Origin: JAAEQG01 sp023133475 | GTDB taxonomy: Bacteria > Planctomycetota > Phycisphaerae > UBA1845 | NCBI GenBank assembly: GCA_030631415.1 | Contig: DAOVLE010000025.1 | Location: 1 to 35,107 of the forward strand | Direction of reading: 5' to 3' | Length of the DNA: 35,107 nucleotides | Shown here: piece after piece, positions 15,074 to 23,381 of the stretch | Layout of the letters: every line of letters begins with the position of its first letter | Position numbering within the stretch: the first letter of the stretch is position 1 | Position numbers and translations under genes: made by a program | The notes under the pieces: model-generated | The model's input: the letters and a program-made list of their open reading frames with translations, nothing else | Database searches by the model: none | What the model was told of the DNA's origin: nothing

Positions 15074-16291
15074 ATGAGGAAGTTAGTGTGTGTGGCTGTT
15101 TTGGCAGCCGTGGTTACAACCGCGTATGCGGACCCGACGCTGAAGATCACGATGTGGGCCGATCATGATACGGCAGGTGTCGGTGATGTTATTAGTTATG
15201 AGGTTCGCGGTGAATTGACCGTCGAGCCGAACCTCGGCCTTGCTCTGTGGGGCGGCGACGTAAGCTTCGGGACCTATCCTGTTGGTGCTGCGCTGACTGC
15301 CGGTGCCGGCATGGCCAGCTTCGTCAAGGATGCCGGCCTGACCAATCCGGATGGCTATGGCGGAACCGTTTCGGGTGCCGTCCTGCTTCAGGTTGGTGGT
15401 GGCCAGAATACGATTGGTAATGACATTGGGAACGCTCCGTACCCGATCGGTGCGGTTGTTGAGGGCATCGCTGCGGCGGAAATCGTGCTGGCGACTGGCA
15501 CGTACACGATGGGTGCCGATGATCTGACGATTGCCGTAAGCGAGTGCTTTGCCAACGTGCTTGAGGCGGACCAGGGTGGCGGCGTCTACTCGGTGCTGCC
15601 GGGTGTTTGCGACCTCGTCGATGCGTCGGTCACGATTGGTGCCGGTGCGCCGCCTGAGATCGTGGGTTCGTGGTATAGCTACAAGACCCACGGTACCACC
15701 GGCGAACTTTCGATCGAGTTCAACCAGACCGCTACTGGTAACAGCACGACTCCGATGGATACGGGTGGTGCCGGCATCGAGACTCGTCGTGGCAGTATCA
15801 CCAAGCTGACCTGCACGTTTAACCAGGCGATGGACGATACCAGCTTTGCCGTGACCGACATCGAGGCGGTCGGTTGTGCTCATGCCGCGGTCAATCCGTC
15901 CAGCATTGCGTTCGACGCCACCAAAATGGTGCTGACCATGAACTTCGCGGCTGGTGCCATTGCCAACGGCGAGGCACCCAGCACGCCGGATCGTTACACC
16001 ATCACCATCGCCGACACGGTGCTGAGTGCTGCTGGTGCGAACTTGGCGGGCGACCGCGATGTTCAGGCCATTGCTCAGTACGGCAACGTGTTCAACTTTG
16101 GTGCGAGTGCGGGGAGAACCAATTCGACCGACGTGAACCAGATCAGTTCTCGCATTGGCTATCTGGTGCCGTCTCAGGCTGCTCCCAAGTACGATATTTT
16201 CTACTTGGTTATACCGCCGGGGCCGGCTAAGGTCACCACGACGGACTACAATCAGGCCTCCTCGAATCAGAGCGGCCCGATCTGCCCGTAA
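15074..16291 (+). CDS. Secreted protein with Ig-like region and degenerate dockerin-like tail
   Basis: A 405-residue exported protein; GGAGG lies 6 nt before the ATG. Residues 1-19 are a signal peptide ending in AYA. The first half is beta-rich (a cohesin- or adhesin-like fold, tentative). Residues about 205-330 resemble a bacterial Ig-like domain that handles minimal and maximal extrema (SITKLTCTFNQAMDD, MVLTMNFAAG). The C-terminal ~65 residues align by eye to a dockerin: FNFGASAGRTNSTDVNQISSR and a second half ending VTTTDYNQASSN, but several calcium-coordinating Asp are missing. The Gly/Ala/Thr-rich composition suits a surface protein. It is followed by a hairpin and by a PEP-CTERM gene in the same direction. 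Confidence 0.75.
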   Translation: MRKLVCVAVLAAVVTTAYADPTLKITMWADHDTAGVGDVISYEVRGELTVEPNLGLALWGGDVSFGTYPVGAALTAGAGMASFVKDAGLTNPDGYGGTVSGAVLLQVGGGQNTIGNDIGNAPYPIGAVVEGIAAAEIVLATGTYTMGADDLTIAVSECFANVLEADQGGGVYSVLPGVCDLVDASVTIGAGAPPEIVGSWYSYKTHGTTGELSIEFNQTATGNSTTPMDTGGAGIETRRGSITKLTCTFNQAMDDTSFAVTDIEAVGCAHAAVNPSSIAFDATKMVLTMNFAAGAIANGEAPSTPDRYTITIADTVLSAAGANLAGDRDVQAIAQYGNVFNFGASAGRTNSTDVNQISSRIGYLVPSQAAPKYDIFYLVIPPGPAKVTTTDYNQASSNQSGPICP

Positions 16292-16307
16292 TTGCAGTAA
16301 ATCTTCT

Positions 16308-16340
16308 TGTCAGGTGTCGGGCTGGTCCCGGCACCTGACA
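16308..16340 (+). terminator. Hairpin after the secreted-protein gene
   Basis: TGTCAGGTGTCGGG (16308-16321) pairs with CCCGGCACCTGACA (16327-16340) around a 5-nt loop with one G-U pair. Only a short TTT follows, so termination may be partial. Confidence 0.65.
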
Positions 16341-16482
16341 GGGGCCTTTGTCATATGGCCCGTTTTTGAGTAACGTATTAGTTTATTGGGAAAGTTGTTT
16401 GGTGGTTAGAGGCTCATCCGGCTCGCAGAATTGGAATCCGGGCGGAGGGGTCGCAGAGGTATTTTTTAGGAGGAGTAGTATT

Positions 16483-17076
16483 ATGAGGAAAGTGTTGACG
16501 TTTGTTGCTGTGGCTGCGTTTGCCACGACCGTGTATGGTGCGGCGTTCACCATGAACTTCACCGATGCCGGTGGTGTGGTCGATCTGGGTAGTGAAGTTA
16601 CCCTGGCTGAGTCGGATTCGGCTTACATTCAGGTCTGGCTCGACCTGGATGCCGGCGAGCTGTCTGCCGAGTCGTTCTACAAGCTGTTGGCCACCGCCCC
16701 GGTGCCGACTGGTGAGGATTTTGTTTGGACCGGCATGACCCCGGGTCCGGATGTGTTTGAGCTGAACTCCCCGAACTATGCTGCGGGTATCGAGAGCTGG
16801 GCCTCGGATACGTGGTCCAACTCCGGCTATTTTCCGTTTGAGGGTCCCGGTTCCTTCCTGCTGACCACGCTGGTCATCCACTGCACGGGTATCGAGAGCA
16901 TCACGGACATCGGCATTGGCGGGACCTTCCCGATGGATTACAACATCACCCCGGACTTCACCCAGTTTGTGGAGCCGAATCTGGATGAGGCCATGGTTAC
17001 GGTCATTCAGATTCCCGAGCCCGCTTCACTGGCTCTGTTGGCTCTGGGCGGCTTGGCGCTGATTCGTCGTCGCTAA
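16483..17076 (+). CDS. PEP-CTERM sorting domain protein
   Basis: A 197-residue exported protein. The ATG at 16483 is preceded by AGGAGGAG. The signal peptide (MRKVLTFVAVAAFATTVYG) resembles that of the preceding secreted protein. The central ~150 residues are an Asp/Glu-rich beta domain of unknown function. The C-terminus is a canonical PEP-CTERM signal: Pro178-Glu179-Pro180, the hydrophobic segment ASLALLALGGLALI, and three Arg at the end. Such proteins are processed by an exosortase, usually into the extracellular matrix. No exosortase gene is in the window. A strong terminator follows. Confidence 0.93.
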   Translation: MRKVLTFVAVAAFATTVYGAAFTMNFTDAGGVVDLGSEVTLAESDSAYIQVWLDLDAGELSAESFYKLLATAPVPTGEDFVWTGMTPGPDVFELNSPNYAAGIESWASDTWSNSGYFPFEGPGSFLLTTLVIHCTGIESITDIGIGGTFPMDYNITPDFTQFVEPNLDEAMVTVIQIPEPASLALLALGGLALIRRR

Positions 17077-17089
17077 GACCCACTGCTGC

Positions 17090-17113
17090 ATGGGAAGGCC
17101 CTTTTGGTCTTCC
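17090..17113 (+). other. Small hairpin before the terminator
   Basis: GGAAGGCC pairs with GGTCTTCC (one G-U pair) around a CTTTT-type loop, 14 nt after the PEP-CTERM stop. Together with the terminator it makes a two-hairpin 3' end. Confidence 0.5.
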
Positions 17114-17130
17114 AGCAAAAAGTGACAGTA

Positions 17131-17170
17131 AGGCAGGGTCGGTCGATTTGACCGGCCCTGCCTCTTTTTT
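17131..17170 (+). terminator. Rho-independent terminator of the PEP-CTERM gene
   Basis: AGGCAGGGTCGGTC (17131-17144) pairs with GACCGGCCCTGCCT (17150-17163) with one G-U pair and a 5-nt loop, followed directly by a CTTTTTT tract. It is the clearest intrinsic terminator in the window. Confidence 0.92.
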
Positions 17171-17204
17171 ATCGCCGTCTATATTGTTTCCGGACCGTAG
17201 GGCA

Positions 17205-17320
17205 GTTCTGGTAGTTTTTGGAGGATGTTTGGCGGTTACAGACTCGCCCGGTTCGTAACGGGACTCAAGGTGGAGGGGCTTCTTATGAAGGCGCGATATT
17301 ATGAGAAGTATGAGACGATA
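17205..17320 (+). pseudogene. Remnant of a second PEP-CTERM-type leader and start
   Basis: TGTTTGGCGGTTACAGACTC near 17226 and the following CCGGTTCG and GGTGGAGGGG match, with many identities, the leader of the PEP-CTERM gene (TGTTTGGTGGTTAGAGGCTC near 16397). An ATG in the TATTATGAG context at 17300 parallels the real start, but the frame stops after six codons. This suggests a duplicated gene whose body has been lost or replaced by repeats. Confidence 0.5.
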
Positions 17321-17366
17321 ATGGCGGAATCTGTCGGCAGCCCCGGAGAGGCAACAACCTCAAACA

Positions 17367-17460
17367 AGCCCCCAGCGGGGGCGATGGAAATCATGTGACA
17401 CGGCTCGGGCTCAAATGGACGCCACAATCCCACGTCGTTCCGTCGCCCCCGTTGGGGGCT
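17367..17460. repeat. Inverted repeat AGCCCCCARCGGGGGCGAYGGAA
   Basis: Arms 17367-17389 and 17438-17460 match at 21 of 23 positions. Each arm also contains its own small CCCCC-GGGGG hairpin. The 48-nt spacer has no gene. Confidence 0.8.
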
Positions 17461-17515
17461 CTCACAAGAGGACGCCAGCAAGGGCATAGGTGCCCCCTCT
17501 CACATTCTCTCTTCG

Positions 17516-17558
17516 TTGCCTCCTGCCTGTTGCCTTCTGCCTTGTTGCCTCTTGCCTG
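17516..17558. repeat. Heptamer tandem repeat (YTGCCTN)
   Basis: Six heptamers, TTGCCTC, CTGCCTG, TTGCCTT, CTGCCTT, TTGCCTC, TTGCCTG, with one extra G after the fourth. It abuts the 3' end of the EMC3-like gene. The rest of 17171-17568 holds the repeat and leader remnant listed separately. Confidence 0.75.
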
Positions 17559-17568
17559 AGTATCCGGG

Positions 17569-18390
17569 CTAGAACCGCACCTTCAGAACCGGCTTGAAAA
17601 TGAATGCGAAGACGATGGAAACAACCACGAACCACAACAGCCACCAATCGGCACCAGCATACCACGAATCGTGCTCCGGATAACTCTCCAGCCGGACCGA
17701 TCGGACCAGTGAAGAAGACTCGAAAGGCTCCTCCCCCGGGTAAATCAAACGGCCCCAAAACCCGCTCCCTGGACGCACCGGGCAGACACGGTCGATTGCC
17801 TCGCCAACGGCTAGCCGCTTGGTGAAAGCTTCCTGCCCGTTACTGATCGTAATGGTGTGCACGCCCTCAGCCTCTGCCCGAAGCCGCCAGGAAACAAAAG
17901 AATCCGAGAAGGCTCGGAGCCGATGGTCGGCGACAAAACCGCTCTGCTGGGGGATTTCAAGATCGAAGTCCGATCTCTCGGCGTCGTCAGCCAGCATCGC
18001 GGTCAGCACCACCTGCTCACCAATCTCCAGCGGGCGCCACTGATACCGCATCCCCATCTGGGCGGCGATCAGCACAAAAGGTATGAACATCACCAATAGC
18101 GGGGGCAGCATTCGGCCCTGGAGGCACAAGGCTGCCCAGATCACCCGCTTCTGTGCCACGAACATCACCCGCAGATTGTCCTTGAACAGCTTGATCGAGA
18201 GCATGTTGGCTTTGATGCTATCCTTGATCCGGGCGATGGCGGCCTGGTTCGAGGTGTACTTGACCACCACCAAAGCCGCCACGCCAATCACCGCCGAGAT
18301 CAACGTCAGCGAAAACCAGTGCGGCAAAACATTAAACGGCGTGTAGATCACGTCGAACAGGGCAGTCAGTATGTGATTGAGTGTTGACAT
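17569..18390 (-). CDS. Membrane protein with EMC3/TMCO1 (DUF106)-like N-terminal half
   Basis: A 273-residue membrane protein. Predicted helices lie at about 22-43, 96-112 and 247-268. Between the first two is a basic cytoplasmic helix hairpin (ARIKDSIKANMLSIKLFKDN) and FVAQKRVIWAALCLQGRMLPPLLVMFIPF. This order of helix, charged coiled hairpin and helix pair recalls the EMC3/TMCO1/DUF106 branch of the Oxa1/YidC superfamily, whose members insert membrane proteins. The match is by eye. Residues about 115-240 form an extra-cytoplasmic beta domain before the last helix, which is not part of that family. It is the last gene of a minus-strand run, 38 nt after the small ribbon-helix-helix-like gene. 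A role in envelope assembly with the two phosphatase-superfamily proteins is possible but unproven. Confidence 0.6.
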   Translation of the reverse strand: MSTLNHILTALFDVIYTPFNVLPHWFSLTLISAVIGVAALVVVKYTSNQAAIARIKDSIKANMLSIKLFKDNLRVMFVAQKRVIWAALCLQGRMLPPLLVMFIPFVLIAAQMGMRYQWRPLEIGEQVVLTAMLADDAERSDFDLEIPQQSGFVADHRLRAFSDSFVSWRLRAEAEGVHTITISNGQEAFTKRLAVGEAIDRVCPVRPGSGFWGRLIYPGEEPFESSSLVRSVRLESYPEHDSWYAGADWWLLWFVVVSIVFAFIFKPVLKVRF

Positions 18391-18428
18391 TCATCATTAC
18401 CGTGGTCAAAGCGTGGAACCCACCAACC

Positions 18429-18614
18429 CTACTCGATGTATCCCAGTCCGCGGAGCCGTTCGGTGATTTCCTCGTCGGTTTCCGCCGTCTCCAGGGTGGA
18501 CAACTCCTTCTCGATCAGATGCACGATGAACTCCTCCGGAGACGTGTAACCGGCTACGTCAGCCACCTTCTTCACTCGCTCGTACAACTCCGTATCCAGC
18601 TTGATCTTCGCCAC
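18429..18614 (-). CDS. Small ribbon-helix-helix-like protein
   Basis: A 61-residue protein: a short strand (KIKLDTELYERVKKVADVAG) followed by two helices (SPEEFIVHLIEKEL) and an acidic tail ending RLRGLGYIE. The first 45 residues fit a ribbon-helix-helix/CopG-like outline. The C-terminal ERLRxLGYIE signature is often found at the ends of sulfatase and phosphatase-superfamily proteins or in short genes beside them. Here it lies 79 nt downstream of the phosphatase-superfamily lipoprotein, on the same strand. It could be a regulator or a partner of that enzyme. Confidence 0.75.
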   Translation of the reverse strand: MAKIKLDTELYERVKKVADVAGYTSPEEFIVHLIEKELSTLETAETDEEITERLRGLGYIE

Positions 18615-18693
18615 TTTGAAAACACTCCTTAACCGATTGTTGCCGGCTCACCCGACGCGGCAACGGTTGGGTGAGCCAGGGTGTCCCCCACCG

Positions 18694-20820
18694 CTAAAGC
18701 GGTGGGCCACCCACTGGCTCATCGGGTGCGGCGAACACGTTTCGCCCTTCCATCGTTTCGGGAATCGCAATACCAAACTCCGCCAGAATGGTGGGGGCAA
18801 TGTCCAACAGAGCCGGCTTATCCGCGCGGATCGGCTTGTTGGCCAATATTATCCCGGGAACCAACTCCGTTGCGATGCAATGGTCCGCACACCAGGCTTC
18901 GGTATTATCCGCGAGGACTTCCTCCGCCACTCCGCCCAATGCCGTTTTCCACCCGCCGCGATAGCCGTGGTTGTAGCCGATCTGCAAATCAGGCCCAATC
19001 TCCACATGAGCCCCCGAGTACACCTGATCGCATTGATAAACTTTCTTAATGGCAGATCGGCCCGTTTTGGGGTCAATCACCTCGTGCAGCTTGCGGCTGA
19101 TCTCGTCCAGCAAAGCCTGTTTGGCGGCTGGGTGCACGATGCCGAGCTTCTCTCGACCCTGCAAGTTGACGTACAGCCCGTTAATGCCCATCCCGTAAGC
19201 CCGGGTGTGCTCGAAGTCGATGCTCCAGCCTGCAGGACCCATTGCCTTCTTGAGATAGCCGTTCTTCTCCAGCCAACAGTTCAGGTTGAACTGCCGCGTG
19301 AAAGTGTCAAACCCGTGATCGCTGAGCACAATGACCGTCGCGCCCGGGCAACGCCTCAGCACCTCGCCCAACGCCCGGTCCGCATCCTCGTAGACCCGCT
19401 CCATCTCATGGGCGTATTTCTTCTGGGCTTTGTTAGTTAGGGCTGGGTGGTTCGGCGTGCGTGCCCCCCAGAACATGTGCGCAATCATGTCGGTGCTGCC
19501 GAAATAGAAGAACATCATGCCGTGGTCAAAGTGGCCCAACGCGAAGTCGAGCAGCTTCATCCGCTCCTGGTAAACCAGGTCTGCCTGCTGGAGAAACTCC
19601 TCGCGAGTCAGCACCTTGTTCTTGAGACCCTGGAACTCTTCGGGCAGCCCTTGTGTGTAGTAGCGGCCGGTCGCTTTGGCCACCTCGGCGGCAAACCCCA
19701 GCGGAAGCGAAACCGGAGCGCCCTTATCCAGCGGGTCGAAGTTGAACGGTGAGACGTATAACCTGATCTCCGGGTGCACCTCTTTAACGAGGAACCGGCA
19801 CTCACCCGCAATACTGACCAGATGCGGGATCATCTCGAATTCGATGGGATACCAGTCGCTCCATTCGCCCTCGCGCAGAACGGTAACCTGGTCTTGCCAG
19901 GCGATGCGCATCACCGGGTCCTCCGGGTCGCGCCAGAGGGTAAACGGCACCAACACGGGGGTCTGCTCGTCGGGGTTGGCTTTGAGGCTATTCCGCGGTC
20001 CCTCGAACATGGCTATGAAAGCGTGTTCGTCGAGGCGGTTCAACTCGACGTCGCCGATGCCCCATGCTTTCTTCTGGCGGTGTGAACGGTACTGCCCGGT
20101 ATCGCGTTTTCCGAGCATTCTGAAGACTTCTCCGCCGGCTTTGACGTGGCGTTTTTCGCGGTACTCGCGGCGGTCGCTGGTGTAATAGGAGAAGGTCCCG
20201 CCCTGGGCGTCCTTTAAGTCTGGGGTGCCCATGTCGGTGAGGCAGTGGAAGGGGGCGCCCTTGGACTCCTGAGCCGGGTAGTTCGCCGGCATCCGATAGA
20301 TCCAGGTGGGGATGCCCGCCTCGGTCAGATATTCCCAGAACGGCTTTCCGTACCGCAGCAGTTGGGTCTCGCCCGGCAGTAGCGGGATACGGTAGCCAAA
20401 GAGATCGTCGATCACCCAGTGGTCTTCCGTCTTGTTCGCATATGATGCGTAAGGCCTGATGGGTGCGTCGCCTTCCGGTGCGGGGTCACGGTGGATGAAG
20501 TCGAAGATGCCATGCCCGCCGGGGTTTAAGCCGGTGGTCATCGTGGCCCAGGCGACCGGGCTTTGCGGGGGGATGGTGGTTTGCAGAGGCGAGAATCCGC
20601 CCTGCTCGCCACCGGCTTCCCACAGGCTGCTGAAGTTCGGCAGCCGGCCTGCCAGCATCATCTCGCGGACCAGGTCCGGCTGCATGCCGTCGAAGCCGAT
20701 CACGATGACCTGTTTGCCGCCGGAGCGGTCCTGTTGTTTGCAGCCAGGCAGTAGAGTGGCGATGGCGATAACGGCAAGTAGGGTGGGTGGAGCCTTGCGA
20801 AGCAAGGCGCAACCCACCAT
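18694..20820 (-). CDS. Alkaline phosphatase superfamily lipoprotein (type I phosphodiesterase/nucleotide pyrophosphatase-like)
   Basis: A 708-residue lipoprotein. The signal (LLAVIAIATLLPGC) has its lipobox Cys at 27. The enzyme domain starts with VIVIGFDGMQPDL (metal-binding Asp44), then PPQSPVAWATMTTG, where Ser or Thr would be the nucleophile, and VIVLSDHGFDTF and YNHGYRGG further on. These match the nucleotide pyrophosphatase/phosphodiesterase branch, which cleaves phosphodiester or phosphonate bonds with two metal ions. The substrate is unknown. It is paralogous to the upstream gene. The ATG at 20820 and the N-region MVGCALLRKAPPT are encoded inside repeat element 2. The frame also stays open through the whole element to an ATG at 20988, which overlaps the end of the upstream gene, so translation could start there too. 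Confidence 0.85.
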   Translation of the reverse strand: MVGCALLRKAPPTLLAVIAIATLLPGCKQQDRSGGKQVIVIGFDGMQPDLVREMMLAGRLPNFSSLWEAGGEQGGFSPLQTTIPPQSPVAWATMTTGLNPGGHGIFDFIHRDPAPEGDAPIRPYASYANKTEDHWVIDDLFGYRIPLLPGETQLLRYGKPFWEYLTEAGIPTWIYRMPANYPAQESKGAPFHCLTDMGTPDLKDAQGGTFSYYTSDRREYREKRHVKAGGEVFRMLGKRDTGQYRSHRQKKAWGIGDVELNRLDEHAFIAMFEGPRNSLKANPDEQTPVLVPFTLWRDPEDPVMRIAWQDQVTVLREGEWSDWYPIEFEMIPHLVSIAGECRFLVKEVHPEIRLYVSPFNFDPLDKGAPVSLPLGFAAEVAKATGRYYTQGLPEEFQGLKNKVLTREEFLQQADLVYQERMKLLDFALGHFDHGMMFFYFGSTDMIAHMFWGARTPNHPALTNKAQKKYAHEMERVYEDADRALGEVLRRCPGATVIVLSDHGFDTFTRQFNLNCWLEKNGYLKKAMGPAGWSIDFEHTRAYGMGINGLYVNLQGREKLGIVHPAAKQALLDEISRKLHEVIDPKTGRSAIKKVYQCDQVYSGAHVEIGPDLQIGYNHGYRGGWKTALGGVAEEVLADNTEAWCADHCIATELVPGIILANKPIRADKPALLDIAPTILAEFGIAIPETMEGRNVFAAPDEPVGGPPL

Positions 20821-20949
20821 TCCGCCGCCGGCCTTCGGGCTGTGGACCTTGGACCTTGGACCTTGGACTTTGGACCGTGGACTTTGGACCGTGGACTTTG
20901 GGCTGGGTGGTGGGTTCCACCTCGCTCCGCGAGGTTCCACCCACCCTAC
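20778..20949. repeat. Composite MITE-like element 2 with internal GGACCTT-type heptamers
   Basis: Perfect 14-bp terminal inverted repeats (GTAGGGTGGGTGGA at 20778, TCCACCCACCCTAC ending at 20949), inner GC-rich hairpins (CCTTGCGAAGCAAGG; CCTCGCTCCGCGAGG), and eight heptamers at 20844-20899 (GGACCTT three times, then GGACTTT and GGACCGT alternating). The plan is that of element 1, but with a different heptamer. It covers the 5' end of the lipoprotein gene. Confidence 0.8.
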
Positions 20950-20968
20950 CGATCCCGTTTTCGTGGTT

Positions 20969-23059
20969 TCAGTTGAAGCGTATGCCATGATCCGCCACCT
21001 TCAACGGCTTGCCGTCCATGAATTGGGGTGTGTCCACCCCGAACAGGGACAGCGTCGTCGGCCCCAAATCCATGATCCGAGGATGATCGCAATCGACGTC
21101 CCGGTTGCAAAACAACACCCCCGGCACCAATGGCGGATCGAGCAGGTGGTCCGCACTCCAGGCTTTGACGTTGTCGTGGAACAACTCATCGGTAATCTCG
21201 CCGATGGCAGCCTCCCAGGACACCCGGTAGCCTTCATTGTAGCCGACCATCAGGTCCGGAGCTTGGTCCTTGTATGGGCCTTTGTAATGTTTGAGGCTGT
21301 TGTACATCCTGGCGATGGCAATCTCCCCGGTCGCCGGGTCAGTCAGGCCCTCCAGCTTCTGACAAAGCTCATCACGCAGTGCACCCGCTTCCTCGCCCGG
21401 CTTCACGATGCCCTGGGCTTCTCGCCCCTTGATATTCAAATAGATTCCCGCCAACCCCGAACCGTAAGCCCGAGTCCTGGACCAGTCCACATTGACCAGG
21501 TATTTTGCCCCCGGCTTGGGATCGGGCTTGAGCGTCATGTACCCGTTCTCGATCAGCCAGCGGTTGACGTCAAAGCCCCGGCGGAACGATTTGGCTCCGT
21601 GATCCGAGAGGACCATCAGCACCGTGTCGGGGTCGTCGCACTTGGCCATCATCCGCCCGATCATCTCGTCCACCCGGGCATAATGCTCGGGGATGGCGGT
21701 GGTGAGCTTTTTGTCACCAAATCCGTCATGGGCGGGGTGGTTCGGGTCGAGATACCGCCAGTACATGTGATTGACGCGGTCGGTGCTGTCGAACACGCAC
21801 ACCACCAGCCCACGCCGCACCTTGTCCAGCGCGTCGGACAGCATGGTTTCGCGCTCGCGGTCCGCTTCGAGGCACTGGTGCAGGAACCCGGGGTCCTCGA
21901 GGATTTCCTCGTTCAAGGCCCAGGTGTCCTCGGCGAAACCCAACGTCGCAAAAGGCCCCTGACGCTTGCACAGGTACATGCTGTACACCGTGGGGAAGGC
22001 GATCGGAAAGGCCGGCTTCTCCGGGTCGATCTGGATGGGGGTCACGTACAGATCGAGATGCGGCGTGGTGCTTAGCAACTGAAACTGGCAGATGCCGTGA
22101 ATCTTGTTGCGGAACCCGCCGTCAAACGTGACCGGGACCCAATCACTGTACTCCTGCCGGGTGAGCCGGATGGTGCTGTCACACACCGAGAGCGTGACGC
22201 ATTCGTTCCGGTCGTCGATTTCGGCGGTGAAGGGGCATTTCAGCGTCACCTTGCTGCCGTTCTCGTGTATCGCAGGCCCCACCAGGTGAGTCGACACCCG
22301 GTTGCCCTTGCGGGTGACTCGCACCTGTTCCCCACCGGTGTGCTCGGTATCCGGGTCGGGCCTGGTGGTGTAATACGAAAAGGTGCCCTGGCTGCCGCGA
22401 AGGTCCGGCACGCACATGGCGGACAACAGCACGCCGCGAAATTTCTCCGGAGGAAAGGTGATCGGCACACGGATGATGCTGCTGAAAATCCCGTGCTCGC
22501 CCAGGATGTTCCAGAACGGCTTGCCCTTGCGTAGCAGGCGTATGCTCGGCTTCTTGCCGCCGGAGATGTGGACCGACGACAGCGTGGGCATATAGTTGCG
22601 TTTGTCCCGGGTGAGAAAGTCGAACACGTTGTGCTTGCCCGGGTTGGACCCGGTCAGGAACGACGCCCACGCCACGGGCGTCAACGCCGGCAACGTGGTG
22701 CCCAGGCGGTTGTAGTATCCGTTTTCCTTGAGCCTCGCCAGGTTTGGCATACGCCCCTGGCCCATGTACTGCTCGACCAGGGTAGGCTCCATGCCGTCGA
22801 GCCCGATAATCACCACTCGTTTGACACGGGCTTTGGCGTGGGCTTTGCGGCCTTTGTAGGCACGGACGCACCAGCGGATAGGCCAAGTGAACAGCATCAG
22901 CACCGCCGAAGCCATCGCACCCAGGATCACCAGAGCCGACGAGATCACCGCAAAGCCGGCTCCAGGGCCGATGTAGGCCTGTGCCGGCGTCGCCGCCACC
23001 AGAAAGACCAGCACCGCAATCGGCAACGCTATAGGAAATCGAGTCTTCAACCGTCTCAT
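20969..23059 (-). CDS. Membrane-anchored alkaline phosphatase superfamily protein (phosphodiesterase/nucleotide pyrophosphatase-like)
   Basis: A 696-residue protein. The ATG at 23059 has GGGGGTG just upstream. Two hydrophobic segments (about 9-27 and 35-60), with AYIGPGAG between them, anchor it. The catalytic domain has VVIIGLDGMEPTL (Asp88), the likely nucleophile Thr127 in ALTPVAWASFLTG, CVFDSTDRVNHMYWR and VLSDHGAKSF. This is the same family as the next gene, and the two share order and many blocks (GTFSYYT, YNEGYR, HLLDPPLVPG), so they are an old tandem duplication. It heads the run AP1, AP2, small protein, EMC3-like protein. Substrate unknown; phospholipid, glycan-phosphate or nucleotide diesters are all possible. 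Confidence 0.88.
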   Translation of the reverse strand: MRRLKTRFPIALPIAVLVFLVAATPAQAYIGPGAGFAVISSALVILGAMASAVLMLFTWPIRWCVRAYKGRKAHAKARVKRVVIIGLDGMEPTLVEQYMGQGRMPNLARLKENGYYNRLGTTLPALTPVAWASFLTGSNPGKHNVFDFLTRDKRNYMPTLSSVHISGGKKPSIRLLRKGKPFWNILGEHGIFSSIIRVPITFPPEKFRGVLLSAMCVPDLRGSQGTFSYYTTRPDPDTEHTGGEQVRVTRKGNRVSTHLVGPAIHENGSKVTLKCPFTAEIDDRNECVTLSVCDSTIRLTRQEYSDWVPVTFDGGFRNKIHGICQFQLLSTTPHLDLYVTPIQIDPEKPAFPIAFPTVYSMYLCKRQGPFATLGFAEDTWALNEEILEDPGFLHQCLEADRERETMLSDALDKVRRGLVVCVFDSTDRVNHMYWRYLDPNHPAHDGFGDKKLTTAIPEHYARVDEMIGRMMAKCDDPDTVLMVLSDHGAKSFRRGFDVNRWLIENGYMTLKPDPKPGAKYLVNVDWSRTRAYGSGLAGIYLNIKGREAQGIVKPGEEAGALRDELCQKLEGLTDPATGEIAIARMYNSLKHYKGPYKDQAPDLMVGYNEGYRVSWEAAIGEITDELFHDNVKAWSADHLLDPPLVPGVLFCNRDVDCDHPRIMDLGPTTLSLFGVDTPQFMDGKPLKVADHGIRFN

Positions 23060-23381
23060 AACACCCCCACCGGGCAAAGTGAGGTATGGTAGTGCAATCA
23101 CATCACGATAGCAATTCACGCCATCCGACACGAGAAAAGGGGAGTACGGGAGGATAAAGGATGAGGGATAAAGGATCAGAGACGTAGCGCGGGTTCCACC
23201 CGCCGCGCCATTGTGGATCATCGCTAAATACTCTCGTGTGCTCCCGACAACGACGTTCCTCATCCCCCATTTCCCGCGCTCCCCTTCGGGTCGCCGCTAA
23301 ACACTCTCGCGTCGCAGCAAACACCCCATTCTCAATTCTCAATTTTTCCCTGCGTGAGGTTTTGCACAGTAGTCGCCCGAG
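23060..23381. other. Gene-free stretch with heptamers and repeat fragments
   Basis: It contains four heptamers, GGATAAA, GGATGAG, GGATAAA, GGATCAG (23152-23179). It also holds a partial 57-bp element from 23184 (GTAGCGCGGGTTCCACCCGCC) and two CGCTAAAYACTC fragments. No supported gene. Confidence 0.7.

Noticed and set aside
20844..20899. CRISPR array
   Set aside because: Units are contiguous heptamers without spacers and no cas gene is present.
20459..22075. 538-residue plus-strand open frame
   Set aside because: It runs through a repeat element and opposite two real phosphatase-superfamily genes; no domain seen.
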